Below, piece by piece: positions 8,612-19,256 of a stretch of 64,000 nucleotides of DNA. The first letter of the stretch is position 1. Each line of letters begins with the position of its first letter. Origin of the DNA: Alsobacter soli (GTDB lineage: Bacteria > Pseudomonadota > Alphaproteobacteria > Rhizobiales > Beijerinckiaceae). The stretch spans positions 1-64,000 of the forward strand of contig NZ_PVZS01000005.1 of the NCBI RefSeq assembly GCF_003004785.1, in the 5' to 3' direction. The translations under genes were made by a program, and so were the position numbers. Below the pieces are notes generated by a model. It was not told where the DNA came from and ran no database searches. It saw only the letters and a list, made by a program, of their open reading frames with translations.

Positions 8612-9994
8612 TCAGATCGGCCAGTCAGGCTGCTCGCCCCGCATCTCCTCCCACGCACGCGCCACCGCGAGGACGCCGCGGTCGTCGAAGCGGCGCCCGA
8701 CGATCTGCAGGCCGATCGGCAGGCCGCCTTTCGTGAAGCCCGCGTTGACGGAGACGGCGGGATTTCCCGCCATGTTCCAGACAACCGTGTAGCCGATGTG
8801 CTCGAAGGGCCGCTCGGGATCGTTCAGCGGCGAGGCCCAGTCGGCCGGGAAGGCGGGCGCGGGCGCTGTCGGGGACAGCACGAAGTCGACCTCCCGGAAG
8901 AGCGCCGCCGCCCCCTGGCGCATGGCGACGGTCTGGTTGTAGCCGCGCATCACCGCCAGGCCGGATCGGTCGGCGCCTGCCTCCGCCCAGGCGCGAATAT
9001 AGGGCAACACCCGCTCGCGCCGCCCGGGAGGAAGGCGGGACAGGTCGTCCCAGGCGCGTACGCGCCAGAAATCATCGAGGCCGTCGAGCATGGCGCGTGT
9101 GAGCACGGGCCCGACCGGCTCGACATCTGCGCCGGCTTGGGCGAAGCGCCTCGCAGCGCGCTCCACCGCGTCCCTTATTTCCGGATCGAGGGGCATGCCA
9201 GCGCCGCTGTCGAGCATCAGGCCGATGCGCAAGCCCCTCAGGTCAACCGAGAGGTCGTCCCAGGCGATCGGGTGGTGCGGCAGGCTCGTGCCGTCGCGCG
9301 CGTCAGGCTGGCTAAGCACGGACATCAGGAGGGCTGCGTCCTCCACGCTGCGTGTCATGGGCCCTGCGACGCGGCCCAGATAGGGCGGGTCGATGGGGAC
9401 GCGCCCCGCGCTGGGCTTCAAGCCGACAAGTCCGCACCAGCCGGCGGGCAGGCGCACGGAGCCGCCGATGTCCGTGCCCACATGGAGGGGCGCGTAGCCG
9501 GCCGCCGCGGCGGCGCCGGCGCCAGCGCTGGAGCCGCCCGGGGTGAGGCGCGGATCCCAGGGGTTGCGGGCCGGCTTGTGGAAGCTCGAAAGGCCGGAGG
9601 AGAGCATGCCGTAGTCGGGCATGGTGGTCTTGGCCAGCAGGATGGCTCCGGCCTCGCGGAGGCGGGCGGCGGGAGGGGCATCGTGCAAGGTGGGCGCGAG
9701 TTCGGTCGCGGCCGTTCCGAGCGGGACAGGCGCGCCCTGCGTGGCGATGTTCTCCTTGATGGTCACGGGCACGCCGTCCAGCGGGCCCATGGGGTCTCCG
9801 CGGCGCCAGCGGTCGGCTGACTGCTCGGCCGCCCTGCGAGCGCCTTCTGGGTCGAAGGCGTAGAGCGCGCAAAGCTCCGGCTCGCGGCGCTGGATGTGAG
9901 CGACAAGGGCGTCGACCGCGTCGACGGGGCTCAAGGTGCGGGCTCGATAGAGGGCGAGTAGTTCCGAGGCCGACAGGCGGGGTATTTCAGTCAC
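8612..9994 (-). CDS. amidase (amidase signature family)
   Basis: Hydrolyses an amide bond; substrate unknown. 460 residues with the complete Ser-cisSer-Lys triad: Lys80 in VPVTIKEN, cis-Ser155 in GGSSAGAGA, nucleophile Ser179 in GTDIGGSVRLPA. The family includes GatA, but no gatB or gatC is adjacent and the C-terminal part resembles stand-alone amidases, so a catabolic or general amidase is more likely. It lies convergent to and only 3 bases from the Lrp-type gene, with no operon partner of its own. Confidence 0.9.
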   Translation of the reverse strand: MTEIPRLSASELLALYRARTLSPVDAVDALVAHIQRREPELCALYAFDPEGARRAAEQSADRWRRGDPMGPLDGVPVTIKENIATQGAPVPLGTAATELAPTLHDAPPAARLREAGAILLAKTTMPDYGMLSSGLSSFHKPARNPWDPRLTPGGSSAGAGAAAAAGYAPLHVGTDIGGSVRLPAGWCGLVGLKPSAGRVPIDPPYLGRVAGPMTRSVEDAALLMSVLSQPDARDGTSLPHHPIAWDDLSVDLRGLRIGLMLDSGAGMPLDPEIRDAVERAARRFAQAGADVEPVGPVLTRAMLDGLDDFWRVRAWDDLSRLPPGRRERVLPYIRAWAEAGADRSGLAVMRGYNQTVAMRQGAAALFREVDFVLSPTAPAPAFPADWASPLNDPERPFEHIGYTVVWNMAGNPAVSVNAGFTKGGLPIGLQIVGRRFDDRGVLAVARAWEEMRGEQPDWPI

Positions 9995-10057
9995 GTAGCG
10001 GCTCCTGGCGGGGCGCGCCCGAGCTTAGGCCCGTGCGAAGGGCCGTGGGAAGCCCCC

Positions 10058-10082
10058 GGAACCGGCCTTTCGCGCAGGCGTT
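10058..10082 (+). promoter_or_regulatory. EcfG-type (general stress response) promoter
   Basis: GGAAC at 10058-10062, a 16-base spacer, CGTT at 10079-10082. This matches exactly the GGAAC-N16/17-CGTT consensus known for alphaproteobacterial EcfG sigma factors. It ends 33 bases before the DUF3072 ATG. Confidence 0.65.
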
Positions 10083-10115
10083 GGAGACCGAACGAAAGCA
10101 GAACGAGAGATCGCC

Positions 10116-10400
10116 ATGGCCGAGAAGCCGTCCCCCACCGCGACCCACAGCGAAAACCCGCAGCAGAAGCCTTTCTCGGGCGAGAACCCGAAGAAGCCGA
10201 GCGACGCCGCTCCCAACTCCAACCAGATCAAGGATCCGGACGACTGGGTCTCCGGGACGGAGCCCATGACAGGGGCGCAGGCGTCCTACCTCAAGACCTT
10301 GTCCGAGGAAGCGCACGACCCGGAGGCTTTCGACCCGACCTTGGACAAGGCCGAGGCGTCCAAGCGGATCGACGCGCTGAAGCAGAAAATGGGGATGTAG
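10116..10400 (+). CDS. DUF3072 domain-containing small protein
   Basis: 94-residue hydrophilic protein of unknown function. A Pro/Ser/Asn-rich, probably disordered N-terminus (1-50) is followed by the DUF3072 core (MTGAQASYLKTLSEEA, residues 50-65) and a Lys-rich helical end (KAEASKRIDALKQKMGM). No signal peptide or membrane segment. The upstream EcfG-type promoter suggests induction in the general stress response; that is inference from the promoter sequence only. It is the only gene of its transcription unit. Confidence 0.88.
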   Translation: MAEKPSPTATHSENPQQKPFSGENPKKPSDAAPNSNQIKDPDDWVSGTEPMTGAQASYLKTLSEEAHDPEAFDPTLDKAEASKRIDALKQKMGM

Positions 10401-10501
10401 GGCGTCAGCGCGCTCGATCGCCGTTGCGAGCGCGGCGGAGCAGGGGCTGCTTGGCGGAGATGGCGTGACGCCGCCCGTGAAGTCGAGCCGTTGTCCTCTG
10501 C

Positions 10502-10580
10502 CGGTCATCCCCGGGCTTGTCCCGGGGATCCACGCCCTGCGCGACCCCGTGGATGGCCGGGACAAGCCCGGCCATGACGG
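10502..10580. repeat. long palindromic dispersed repeat (GTCATCCCCGGGCTTGTCCCGGGGATCC type)
   Basis: Left arm GTCATCCCCGGGCTTGTCCC, then GGGGATCCACG; right arm CGTGGATGGCCGGGACAAGC, then CCGGCCATGAC; the arms are near-perfect inverted complements with GGGxTTGTCCC self-complementarity inside each. This is a familiar repetitive intergenic element family of Hyphomicrobiales genomes. A partial relative lies at about 49-90 and a shorter one at 26401-26442. Confidence 0.8.
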
Positions 10581-10591
10581 ACTTTTTGAGC

Positions 10592-10689
10592 TGTCATGGC
10601 GAGCGCGGCGAAGCAGTCCGGCGCCGGCTCGGCGCAATGGCGCGCGGCGGCCCTGGATTGCTTCGTCGCTGCGCTCCTCGCAAGGACGG
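10592..10689. repeat. long palindromic dispersed repeat (GTCATTGCGAGCGxAGCGAAGCAATCC type)
   Basis: Left arm TGTCATGGCGAGCGCGGCGA followed by AGCAGTCCGG; right arm CCTGGATTGCTTCGTCGC followed by GCGCTCCTCGCAAGGACGG. The arms are inverted complements. This is the second common palindromic family of the order; a further copy is at 36505-36600. Confidence 0.8.
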
Positions 10690-10705
10690 TGAAGCGTTCG
10701 AAGCC

Positions 10706-11248
10706 TTACGCCGCGCGGGCGCGGGTGCGCCAGGCGCCGTAGGCGGCCAGGGCGGACAGGCCGAGGGAGATGACGGCGTTCCAGGCGGCCAAGGACAGGC
10801 CGAAGATCCGCATGGCGACCTCGTCGCAGCGGATCACCTTGGTGGTCTGGAGCTGCTGGAGGAAATCGCCCATGGCGGCGGGCTTGGCGATGGGCCCTGT
10901 GCAGCCTTGCGGGCCGGCCCAGAGCTTCCACTCGACGCCCGCGTGATAGGCGCCCATGCCGAACCCGACCAGGAACAGGAGGGCGAGGGACGCCAGCAGG
11001 GCGGTGGTGAACAGGTTGCGGGGCCGGCGCGCAGCGATCACGGCCGCGAGCAGCGCGAAGGGCGCCCCGACGTAATAGGGGATGCGCTCGACGAGGCAGA
11101 GCTCGCAGGGCTTCACGCCGAAGAAGTGCTCGAGGACGAGCGCTCCACCGACAGTGGCGGCCGCCGCGACGGCCACCACGGCGGCGGTCTGGGCGGGCGT
11201 GACAGCGCCGGCCGTGCTGGGCGGGCTTGCGAGGTCGCTCACGCTCAT
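10706..11248 (-). CDS. DsbB-family disulfide bond formation protein
   Basis: Inner-membrane protein expected to reoxidise a periplasmic DsbA with quinone. 180 residues; four hydrophobic segments; the redox pair CELC at 48-51 in the first periplasmic loop and Cys116 and Cys141 in the second loop, matching the DsbB arrangement of four cysteines. The ATG at 11248 overlaps the stop of the upstream DedA-like gene by one base (TGATG), so the two are translationally coupled. No dsbA is in the window. Confidence 0.88.
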   Translation of the reverse strand: MSVSDLASPPSTAGAVTPAQTAAVVAVAAAATVGGALVLEHFFGVKPCELCLVERIPYYVGAPFALLAAVIAARRPRNLFTTALLASLALLFLVGFGMGAYHAGVEWKLWAGPQGCTGPIAKPAAMGDFLQQLQTTKVIRCDEVAMRIFGLSLAAWNAVISLGLSALAAYGAWRTRARAA

Positions 11249-11829
11249 CAGACCAGCCTCGCCGCGATCCAGAAGCCGAAGACGATGAAGAACAGGATGA
11301 TCCCCATGAACACGGCGAAATGCCGGTCCAGCAGCTCGCGGATGGGATCGCCGAAACGGTTCAGCAGGCCGGCGAGCAGGAAGAAGCGCGCGCCCCGGGT
11401 GATCAGGGAGAGCAGCACGAAGAGCGGGAAATTGTAGGCCAGCAGCCCGCTCACGATGGTGACGAGCTTGAAGGGGATCGGCGTGAGGCCCTTCACCAGG
11501 ATCAGCAGCGCGCCCCACTTCGCGTAGGCCTCGCGCACGGCGTCCATCTTGGGGCCGTAGCCATAGAGGTTGATCAGCCACATGCCGACCGTGTCGTAGA
11601 GCAGGGCCCCGATGGCGTAGCCCAGCACGCCGCCGAGCACGGAGGCGACGCTGCAGATGGCCGCGTAGCGCCAGGCCTTGGACGGCTTGGCCACCGACAT
11701 GGGCGCCAGGATGACGTCCGGCGGAATGGGGAAGAACGAGCTCTCGGCGAACGCGATCGCAGCCAGCGCCCATTCGGCGCGCCTGCTCTCGGCCAGCGAC
11801 ATCGTCCAGCGATAGAGGCCCTTGAACAT
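11248..11829 (-). CDS. YqaA/DedA-family membrane protein (SNARE-associated type)
   Basis: 193-residue integral membrane protein of the VTT/DedA superfamily. ESSFFPIPPDVILAPM (the family's re-entrant loop with the FPxPPD motif), GYAIGALLYDTVG and KGLTPIPFKLVTIVSGL are the recognisable blocks. Superfamily members act in lipid or small-molecule movement across membranes; the specific role of this subgroup is not known. The start at 11829 (MFKGLYRW) is preferred over an upstream GTG frame with no conserved residues. It forms a two-gene unit with the DsbB-like protein. Confidence 0.86.
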   Translation of the reverse strand: MFKGLYRWTMSLAESRRAEWALAAIAFAESSFFPIPPDVILAPMSVAKPSKAWRYAAICSVASVLGGVLGYAIGALLYDTVGMWLINLYGYGPKMDAVREAYAKWGALLILVKGLTPIPFKLVTIVSGLLAYNFPLFVLLSLITRGARFFLLAGLLNRFGDPIRELLDRHFAVFMGIILFFIVFGFWIAARLV

Positions 11830-11920
11830 GCGGGGGTGCTTAGCCGAACCGGGGGCCGCTGTCACCTTTCGGCGGCGTGGGGCGAGCCATCGGGTGAGAC
11901 TTGGGGCGGCTCCGAACGCA

Positions 11921-11948
11921 AGCAGCCCCGGCCGGGGCCGGGGCTGCT
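11921..11948 (-). terminator. GC-rich hairpin after the DUF4167 gene
   Basis: AGCAGCCCC / GGGGCTGCT, a perfect 9-bp outer stem enclosing GGCCGGGGCC-like sequence, 25 bases past the stop of the minus-strand DUF4167 gene. The U-tract is poor, so termination is likely but not certain. Confidence 0.5.
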
Positions 11949-11972
11949 GGTTTCACCCGGACGGGTTCGCGA

Positions 11973-12950
11973 TTACTCGCCGGCAGGCGCGTCCGCCGGG
12001 GCGGCTTCGGCCTTCTTGGTCGTGCGACGGCGACGCGGGCGCACCGCGAGGCTGTCCTCGGCCGGCGCGGTCGGCGCGGCGGCCTCGACCGGCGCGGGCT
12101 CCGGCTCGGCCGGAGCGACGGCCCTCACAGGCGCGGTGATGAAGGCCGGCAGGGCGGCGGGCTCGGCGCCCTCGGGGGCGGCGCGGTCCTGGCGGTCCTG
12201 ACGCTCCTGGCGGTCGCGGCCGCGGCGCGGGAAGCGGCCCTCGCGGGGCTGGAATTCACGCGTCTCGCGCGGCTGCTCGCCGCCGGCGGCTTCCGGCTGC
12301 GCCTCGCGGGGCTGGAACTCGCGGTGTTCGCGAGGCTCGCGCTCGCGCCGGGGCTGGAAATCCCGCTCGCGACGTTCGCGCGGCTGGAAATCGCCCTGAT
12401 CGCCGGCCTCACGCGGCTGGAACTCCCGCCGCTCGCGCGGCTGGAAGTCGCGGCCCTCGCGGTCGCGGCGGGGCTGGAAGTCCCGGCCGTCACGGCCTTC
12501 GCCGCGCTCGCGCGGCTGGAACTGGCGCGGCTGCTGCTGCCCGTAGTCCTGGCCTTCGCCGTCCAGCGCCGCCTGCGGGAAGCGCACGTCCGGCTGGGGA
12601 CCGCCGGCGTAGGGCGTCGTGTCCTCGTCGCCCTCGTCGTCGCCGTCCGTGGCGATCTCGAACGGGCGGTAGTGCGGGTTCTGCTGGCGGAACTGCTCCT
12701 GGGCGGCGGCGATCAGGCGCAGGTAGTGCTCGGCGTGCTGAAAGTAGCTCTCGGCCAGCACGGGGTCGCCGGAGGCGCTCGCGTCGCGACCGAGCTGCAG
12801 GTACTTCTCGGCGATGTGCTGAGCCGTACCGCGGATCTTCACGTCCGGGCCGTTCGACTCGTAGCTCCGCGACAGGGGATTCGGTCCCTTGCCGCCGCCC
12901 CGGTTCCGCCCGCGCATGCGCTTGTTATTGTTCTGATGATTGGGTCTCAT
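11973..12950 (-). CDS. DUF4167 domain-containing protein with FQPRE repeats
   Basis: 325 residues. The N-terminus is basic (MRPNHQNNNKRMRGRNRGGG). The DUF4167 domain (about 28-110) contains VKIRGTAQHIAEKYLQLGRD and AESYFQHAEHYLRLIAAAQE. From about 142 to 258 the chain is a low-complexity polyampholyte with eight copies of FQPR(E/R) separated by Arg/Glu/Gly linkers, then an Ala/Pro/Glu-rich stretch and a short RRRRTTKK basic patch near the end. The function is unknown; the composition suggests RNA or ribonucleoprotein binding, which is inference. DUF4167 is typical of alphaproteobacteria, often near prmC-prfA as here. Confidence 0.9.
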   Translation of the reverse strand: MRPNHQNNNKRMRGRNRGGGKGPNPLSRSYESNGPDVKIRGTAQHIAEKYLQLGRDASASGDPVLAESYFQHAEHYLRLIAAAQEQFRQQNPHYRPFEIATDGDDEGDEDTTPYAGGPQPDVRFPQAALDGEGQDYGQQQPRQFQPRERGEGRDGRDFQPRRDREGRDFQPRERREFQPREAGDQGDFQPRERRERDFQPRREREPREHREFQPREAQPEAAGGEQPRETREFQPREGRFPRRGRDRQERQDRQDRAAPEGAEPAALPAFITAPVRAVAPAEPEPAPVEAAAPTAPAEDSLAVRPRRRRTTKKAEAAPADAPAGE

Positions 12951-13429
12951 CGAACGCCCTTCAAATGTGTCACTTGTCCATGCCGGACCGCCGTTGCGAG
13001 ACCGTGCCCGTGCGGGTCGTCGCCCTTCGCCAGAGGTCTGGGTTCTGCTGAGGCCTTCAAGCCTTCCGTCCGCTGTTGCGCGCCCATTGCGCGCTCCTCG
13101 GTCGCCTCACTCCCCGCCGCTCAAGAGCGCGCGGGAGGACGCTTCCGGTTCCGGAAAAAGCCATCGATTCGTTTCGCGGCTCTCAGGAACCGCATCCGAA
13201 AACCCGGAGATCTATCCCGCAGCTGAACCTGTCGGCCAATCCTCAAAGGGAGAGATCTCGACGGGGCGCCAGCCTGCGCTACGCGCGGCTCTGCCCGACG
13301 ACGTCATTGGTCGTCACCCTAGTCGCTTCGGCGCTCCGGGCCAAGCGATTTCAGACCCTCACATCGGGCCTTTTCGCGAAAATTCAAGGGCTGTGACATC
13401 ATTGCACGTCAACAAATCCCGCCGCCCCT
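12951..13429. other. intergenic region upstream of the DUF4167 gene
   Basis: 479 bases between prmC (minus, ends 13430) and the DUF4167 gene (minus, begins 12950); no credible gene. It should hold the DUF4167 promoter and a 5' leader. The only structure I can point to is a small inverted repeat GACGAC-GTCATTG-GTCGTC at 13297-13315. A frame crossing the region on the plus strand has no codon-usage or similarity support. Confidence 0.6.
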
Positions 13430-14314
13430 TCACGGGGCCCGGCGCACCACGATGGCGCGGGGCCGCGAGCCGAAGTCAGCGAAGGGCCCTTCCACCGCGA
13501 AGCCCGCCTTGAGGAAGATGGCCGGCACGGATTCGGCCTGGTCGGAGCCGATCTCGAGCGCCACGACGCCGCCCTCGGCCAGAAGCGCGGGTATGGCCTG
13601 CGCGATCGCGCGGTAGGCCTCGAGGCCGTCGCGGCCGCCCGCCAGCGCCAGGCGCGGGTCGTGGGCGCGCACTTCCGGCTCCAGGCCGTCGATCACCGCG
13701 TCGGCGATGTAGGGCGGGTTCGACACGATGAGGTCGAAGCGGCCCTGGATCGCCTCGCCCCAGTTGGAGACGAAGAAGTCGGCGCGGTCGCCGACGCCGT
13801 TGCGGGCCGCGTTGAAGCGCGCCGTCTCCACCGCCTGCGGAGCGAGGTCCACGCCCACCCCGGTCGCGCCGGGCAGCTCCGTGAGAAGGGCCACCAGAAG
13901 GCAGCCGGAGCCCGTGCCGAGGTCCAGGATGCGCAGGCCCTCGCTGGCGTGGCGGCGCTCCTTCAGCGCCAACAACGCTGCGGCCACCACGGTCTCGCTG
14001 TCGGGCCTTGGCACAAGCACTTCCGGCGCGAGCGTGAAGGGGAGGCTCCAGAATTCCCACTCGCCCAGAATGCGGGCCACGGGCTCGCGGGTGAGCCGGC
14101 GGCGCACATGCTCGCGCAGCTTGCCTGCGGCGGCCTCGCCCAAAGCCTCGCGGGGCGCCCGGATGAGGTCGGCGTGCTTGAGGCCGGCGGCGTCGAGGGT
14201 GAGCAGCCGCGCGTCGCGCTGGGCCGTCTCGATGCCGGCGGCGCGGAACGCCTCGCCGAGATGCTTCAGGGCGGCCAGGCGCGTCATGGCGGGGGTGATG
14301 GCGGGATCGGTCAT
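13430..14314 (-). CDS. prmC: peptide chain release factor N5-glutamine methyltransferase
   Basis: Methylates the Gln of the GGQ motif in release factors. 294 residues: N-terminal helical bundle (about 10-100), then a Rossmann methyltransferase fold with the SAM loop DLGTGSGCLL at 131-140 and the catalytic NPPY at 199-202. It is directly downstream of prfA, its substrate's gene (13 bases apart), the standard pairing. Confidence 0.95.
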   Translation of the reverse strand: MTDPAITPAMTRLAALKHLGEAFRAAGIETAQRDARLLTLDAAGLKHADLIRAPREALGEAAAGKLREHVRRRLTREPVARILGEWEFWSLPFTLAPEVLVPRPDSETVVAAALLALKERRHASEGLRILDLGTGSGCLLVALLTELPGATGVGVDLAPQAVETARFNAARNGVGDRADFFVSNWGEAIQGRFDLIVSNPPYIADAVIDGLEPEVRAHDPRLALAGGRDGLEAYRAIAQAIPALLAEGGVVALEIGSDQAESVPAIFLKAGFAVEGPFADFGSRPRAIVVRRAP

Positions 14315-14327
14315 GCGGCGCTCCCAG

Positions 14328-15410
<1,083 letters not shown>

Positions 15411-15465
15411 GGGCGCTCGGAGATGGCGGGGAGCTCGGGGCGGAGATAAGGGCCGAGGGGCCCGG

Positions 15466-17733
15466 CTACAACGCCACGCCGTGCTTCTTCGCGTAGGCCG
15501 TGTAATGGGGCCTCAGGCTCTCGCCCGCGGTCCGCTCGGCCAGCCAGCCCTCGGCCGCCTCCATCAGGCTTTCCAGGTCGAGCGACAGCAGCATGGCCTT
15601 CACGGGGCCGATGGAGGCGGGCGACATGGACAGGGAACGGTAGCCGAGGGACAGCAGCGCCATGGCTTCCAGCGGCCGGCCGCCGAGTTCGCCGCACAGG
15701 GTCACCGGAATGCCCGCGCGCGCGCCGGCGTCGGCGATCGTCTTGAGGGCGCGCATGCAGGCCGGGTGCAGCGGGTCGAAGCGATCGGCCATCTGCGGGT
15801 TCTCGCGGTCGGCCGCGAACAGGAACTGCATCAGGTCGTTGGAGCCGACTGACAGGAAATCCGCCTCGCGCGCCATCTCGTCGATCTGGAACAGCAGCGA
15901 GGGCACCTCGATCATGACGCCGAGCTTCACCTCGGAGGGCAGCTGGTGATTATGCCGCTCCAGGTGGCCCAGCTCGCGCTGCACGATCGCCTTGGCGCGG
16001 GCGAACTCGTCCACGGTGGCCACCATGGGGAACATGATGCGCATCTCGCGCCCGCCGGCCGCCTTCAGGAGCGCGCGCACCTGGGCGCGCAGCAGGCCCG
16101 GCCGGTCGAGCCCGATGCGGATGGCGCGCCAGCCGAGGGCCGGGTTCTCCTCCTCCATGGCGCGCATGTAGGGGAGGACCTTGTCGCCGCCGATGTCGAG
16201 CGTGCGGAAGGTCACGCTCTTGCCGGGCAAGGCGTCCAGCACCGTGCGGTAGAGCGACAGCTGTTCGGCCGTGGAAGGCAGGCGCTCGGCGACCATGAAC
16301 TGCAGCTCGGTGCGGAACAGGCCGATGCCGTCGGCGCCCGTCTCCTCGACGTGCGGCAGGTCGATGACCAGGCCGGCGTTGAGGTTGAGGGCGACGCGCA
16401 CCCCGTCGCGGGTGATGGCGGGGCGGTCGCGCAGGGCGCGGTACTGCTCCTGCCTGCGGGCGCGCAGGCGGGCCTTCTCGCGGAACGCGGCCTCCACGTC
16501 CGGCTGGGGCCGCAGGTGGATCTGGCCGACCCCGCCGTCGACGATGAGGGCGTCGCCCGTTTCGGCGAGGCCGGCGATGTTCTCCACATTGCCGACCGCC
16601 GGAATGCCGAGCGCGCGCGCCACGATGGCGATGTGGCTGGTGGGGCCGCCTTCTTCCAGCACGAGGCCGCGCAGGTGCTTGCGGTCGTAGTCCAGCAGGG
16701 CGGCGGGGCCCATGGAGCGCGCCACTAGGATGGCGTTCTCCGGCAGGACCGTCTGGCCGCCGACGATGTCGCGGCCCACGAGCCGGTGGAGAAGGCGGTT
16801 GGCGAGCTCGTCCAGATCGTGCAGGCGCTCGCGCAGATAGGGGTCCGTCTGCCGCATCATGCGGGCGCGGTTGTCGGACTGCACGCGCTCCACCGCCGCC
16901 TCCGCGGTGAGGCCAGACGCCACCGCCTCGCGCAAGCGGCGGATCCAGCCCTGATCGTGGGCGAACATGCGGAACGTCTCGAGGACTTCCCGGTGCTCGC
17001 CGCCATGGGCGACGTCGCCGCGGTCGATCAGGTTGTCGATGGAGGAGCGCAGGTCAGCGACCGCCTCGTCGAGGCGGCGCGTCTCGCGCGTCGGATCGTC
17101 GGCGATGAGGTTCGAGACGACGACCCGCGGCTCGTGGAGCACCACATGGCCGAGACCCACGCCGTCGGAGAGCGGCTGGCCCATGAGGCTGAAGGGTCGC
17201 CGCAGCGCGATGTCGGCGCCCGGCCGGGCAAGCGACTGGAACTCGGTGGAGGCGATGATCTCGGCCAGGACCATCGCGGTGGTCTGGAGCGCCTCGACCT
17301 CCTCCTCGGAGTAGAGGCGATGCGCCCGGTTCTGCACCACCAAGACGCCCAGCGTATTGCCGGCGCGCAGCACGGGCACGCCGAGGAACGACTGGTAGAT
17401 CTCCTCGCCCGTCTCCGGCTTGTAGGAGAAGGCCGGGTGGGACTGGGCGTTGGGCAGGTTGAGGGGCTGCGCCTTCTGGGCGATCAGGCCCACAAGGCCC
17501 TCGCCGGCCCGCATGGTGGTGAGGTGGACGGCTTCGCGCTTCAGGCCCTCGGTGGCGTAGAGTTCGAGGGTGCCGTCCGCCCGCAGCACATAAAACGAGC
17601 AGACCTCAGCCACCATGTTGCTGGCGATGAGGACGACGATCTTGTCGAGGCGAGCCTGCGCGCTGACAGGCTCCGCCATCACTTCGCGGAGGCGTCGCAG
17701 CAACAGGCGCGGACCGCCGAGAGCGCCTCGCAT
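15466..17733 (-). CDS. ptsP: phosphoenolpyruvate-protein phosphotransferase, nitrogen PTS enzyme I
   Basis: First enzyme of the PTSNtr phosphorelay, moving phosphate from PEP to NPr. 755 residues: N-terminal GAF domain (about 20-165), PEP-utiliser N-terminal domain, swivelling domain with the phosphorylated His367 in [13 protein letters not shown], and the PEP-binding barrel (about 400-740) with the catalytic Cys of [11 protein letters not shown]. The GAF domain distinguishes it from sugar-PTS EI (about 575 residues) and usually senses nitrogen status (glutamine). It lies downstream of lysC, a frequent neighbour in this order. The ATG at 17733 gives [15 protein letters not shown]. Confidence 0.96.
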   Translation of the reverse strand: MRGALGGPRLLLRRLREVMAEPVSAQARLDKIVVLIASNMVAEVCSFYVLRADGTLELYATEGLKREAVHLTTMRAGEGLVGLIAQKAQPLNLPNAQSHPAFSYKPETGEEIYQSFLGVPVLRAGNTLGVLVVQNRAHRLYSEEEVEALQTTAMVLAEIIASTEFQSLARPGADIALRRPFSLMGQPLSDGVGLGHVVLHEPRVVVSNLIADDPTRETRRLDEAVADLRSSIDNLIDRGDVAHGGEHREVLETFRMFAHDQGWIRRLREAVASGLTAEAAVERVQSDNRARMMRQTDPYLRERLHDLDELANRLLHRLVGRDIVGGQTVLPENAILVARSMGPAALLDYDRKHLRGLVLEEGGPTSHIAIVARALGIPAVGNVENIAGLAETGDALIVDGGVGQIHLRPQPDVEAAFREKARLRARRQEQYRALRDRPAITRDGVRVALNLNAGLVIDLPHVEETGADGIGLFRTELQFMVAERLPSTAEQLSLYRTVLDALPGKSVTFRTLDIGGDKVLPYMRAMEEENPALGWRAIRIGLDRPGLLRAQVRALLKAAGGREMRIMFPMVATVDEFARAKAIVQRELGHLERHNHQLPSEVKLGVMIEVPSLLFQIDEMAREADFLSVGSNDLMQFLFAADRENPQMADRFDPLHPACMRALKTIADAGARAGIPVTLCGELGGRPLEAMALLSLGYRSLSMSPASIGPVKAMLLSLDLESLMEAAEGWLAERTAGESLRPHYTAYAKKHGVAL

Positions 17734-17786
17734 TGCATCCTCACCGTTGGGCCGTTCGCTGGTCGAGGGAACCGCGAATCGGGCTT

Positions 17787-17805
17787 GGAACGGCCACGCC
17801 GTTCC
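17787..17805. promoter_or_regulatory. perfect inverted repeat between lysC and ptsP
   Basis: GGAACGGC-CAC-GCCGTTCC, two perfect 8-base arms with a 3-base spacer, 54 bases upstream of the ptsP start on its 5' side. It could be an operator or a short hairpin in the lysC-ptsP intercistronic RNA; it has no U-tract, so it is not a clear terminator. Confidence 0.45.
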
Positions 17806-17866
17806 TCACTGCATTACTCTAGCACTGGCTCCCAATGCAAAGTCCAGGCCGCCAGGTCCGCCAGGC

Positions 17867-19102
<1,236 letters not shown>

Positions 19103-19256
19103 GCGGGGTCCGGGTGTTCGCTTTGGGCTTTGGCCGAAGAGCGGCTTGCGCCGCGGCCCCGGCCGTCGGAAAAGGGCGCACACTCAATGACGGCGACGCT
19201 TGGGGCTGTCAACGCCCGCGGCCGGGCCGAATTCGTCCGCAGGGGTGGAGAAAAGG

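Larger units (their letters stand above)
10401..10705. other. intergenic region with two dispersed palindromic elements
   Basis: No gene is seen between the DUF3072 gene and the dsbB-like gene (convergent). The stretch is mostly occupied by two long inverted-repeat elements (10502-10580 and 10592-10689), which could act as the transcript ends of both flanking genes. Confidence 0.75.

Noticed and set aside
8612-9994. Glutamyl-tRNA(Gln) amidotransferase subunit A (gatA)
   Set aside because: The signature is shared across the amidase family; there is no gatB or gatC nearby and the C-terminal part is not GatA-like.
10502-10689. Possible CRISPR-like or small-RNA array from repeated GTCAT motifs
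   Set aside because: The units are single long palindromes of two different dispersed families, not direct repeats with spacers.
12940-13512. A 190-codon frame across the gap between the DUF4167 gene and prmC
   Set aside because: Composition is Arg/Pro/Ser-rich, there is no Shine-Dalgarno, and it runs into prmC on the other strand.
17762-17794. GGAAC-N16-AACG at about 17769 as an EcfG promoter
   Set aside because: The -10 half does not match CGTT, and the sequence is on the wrong strand for ptsP and lysC.
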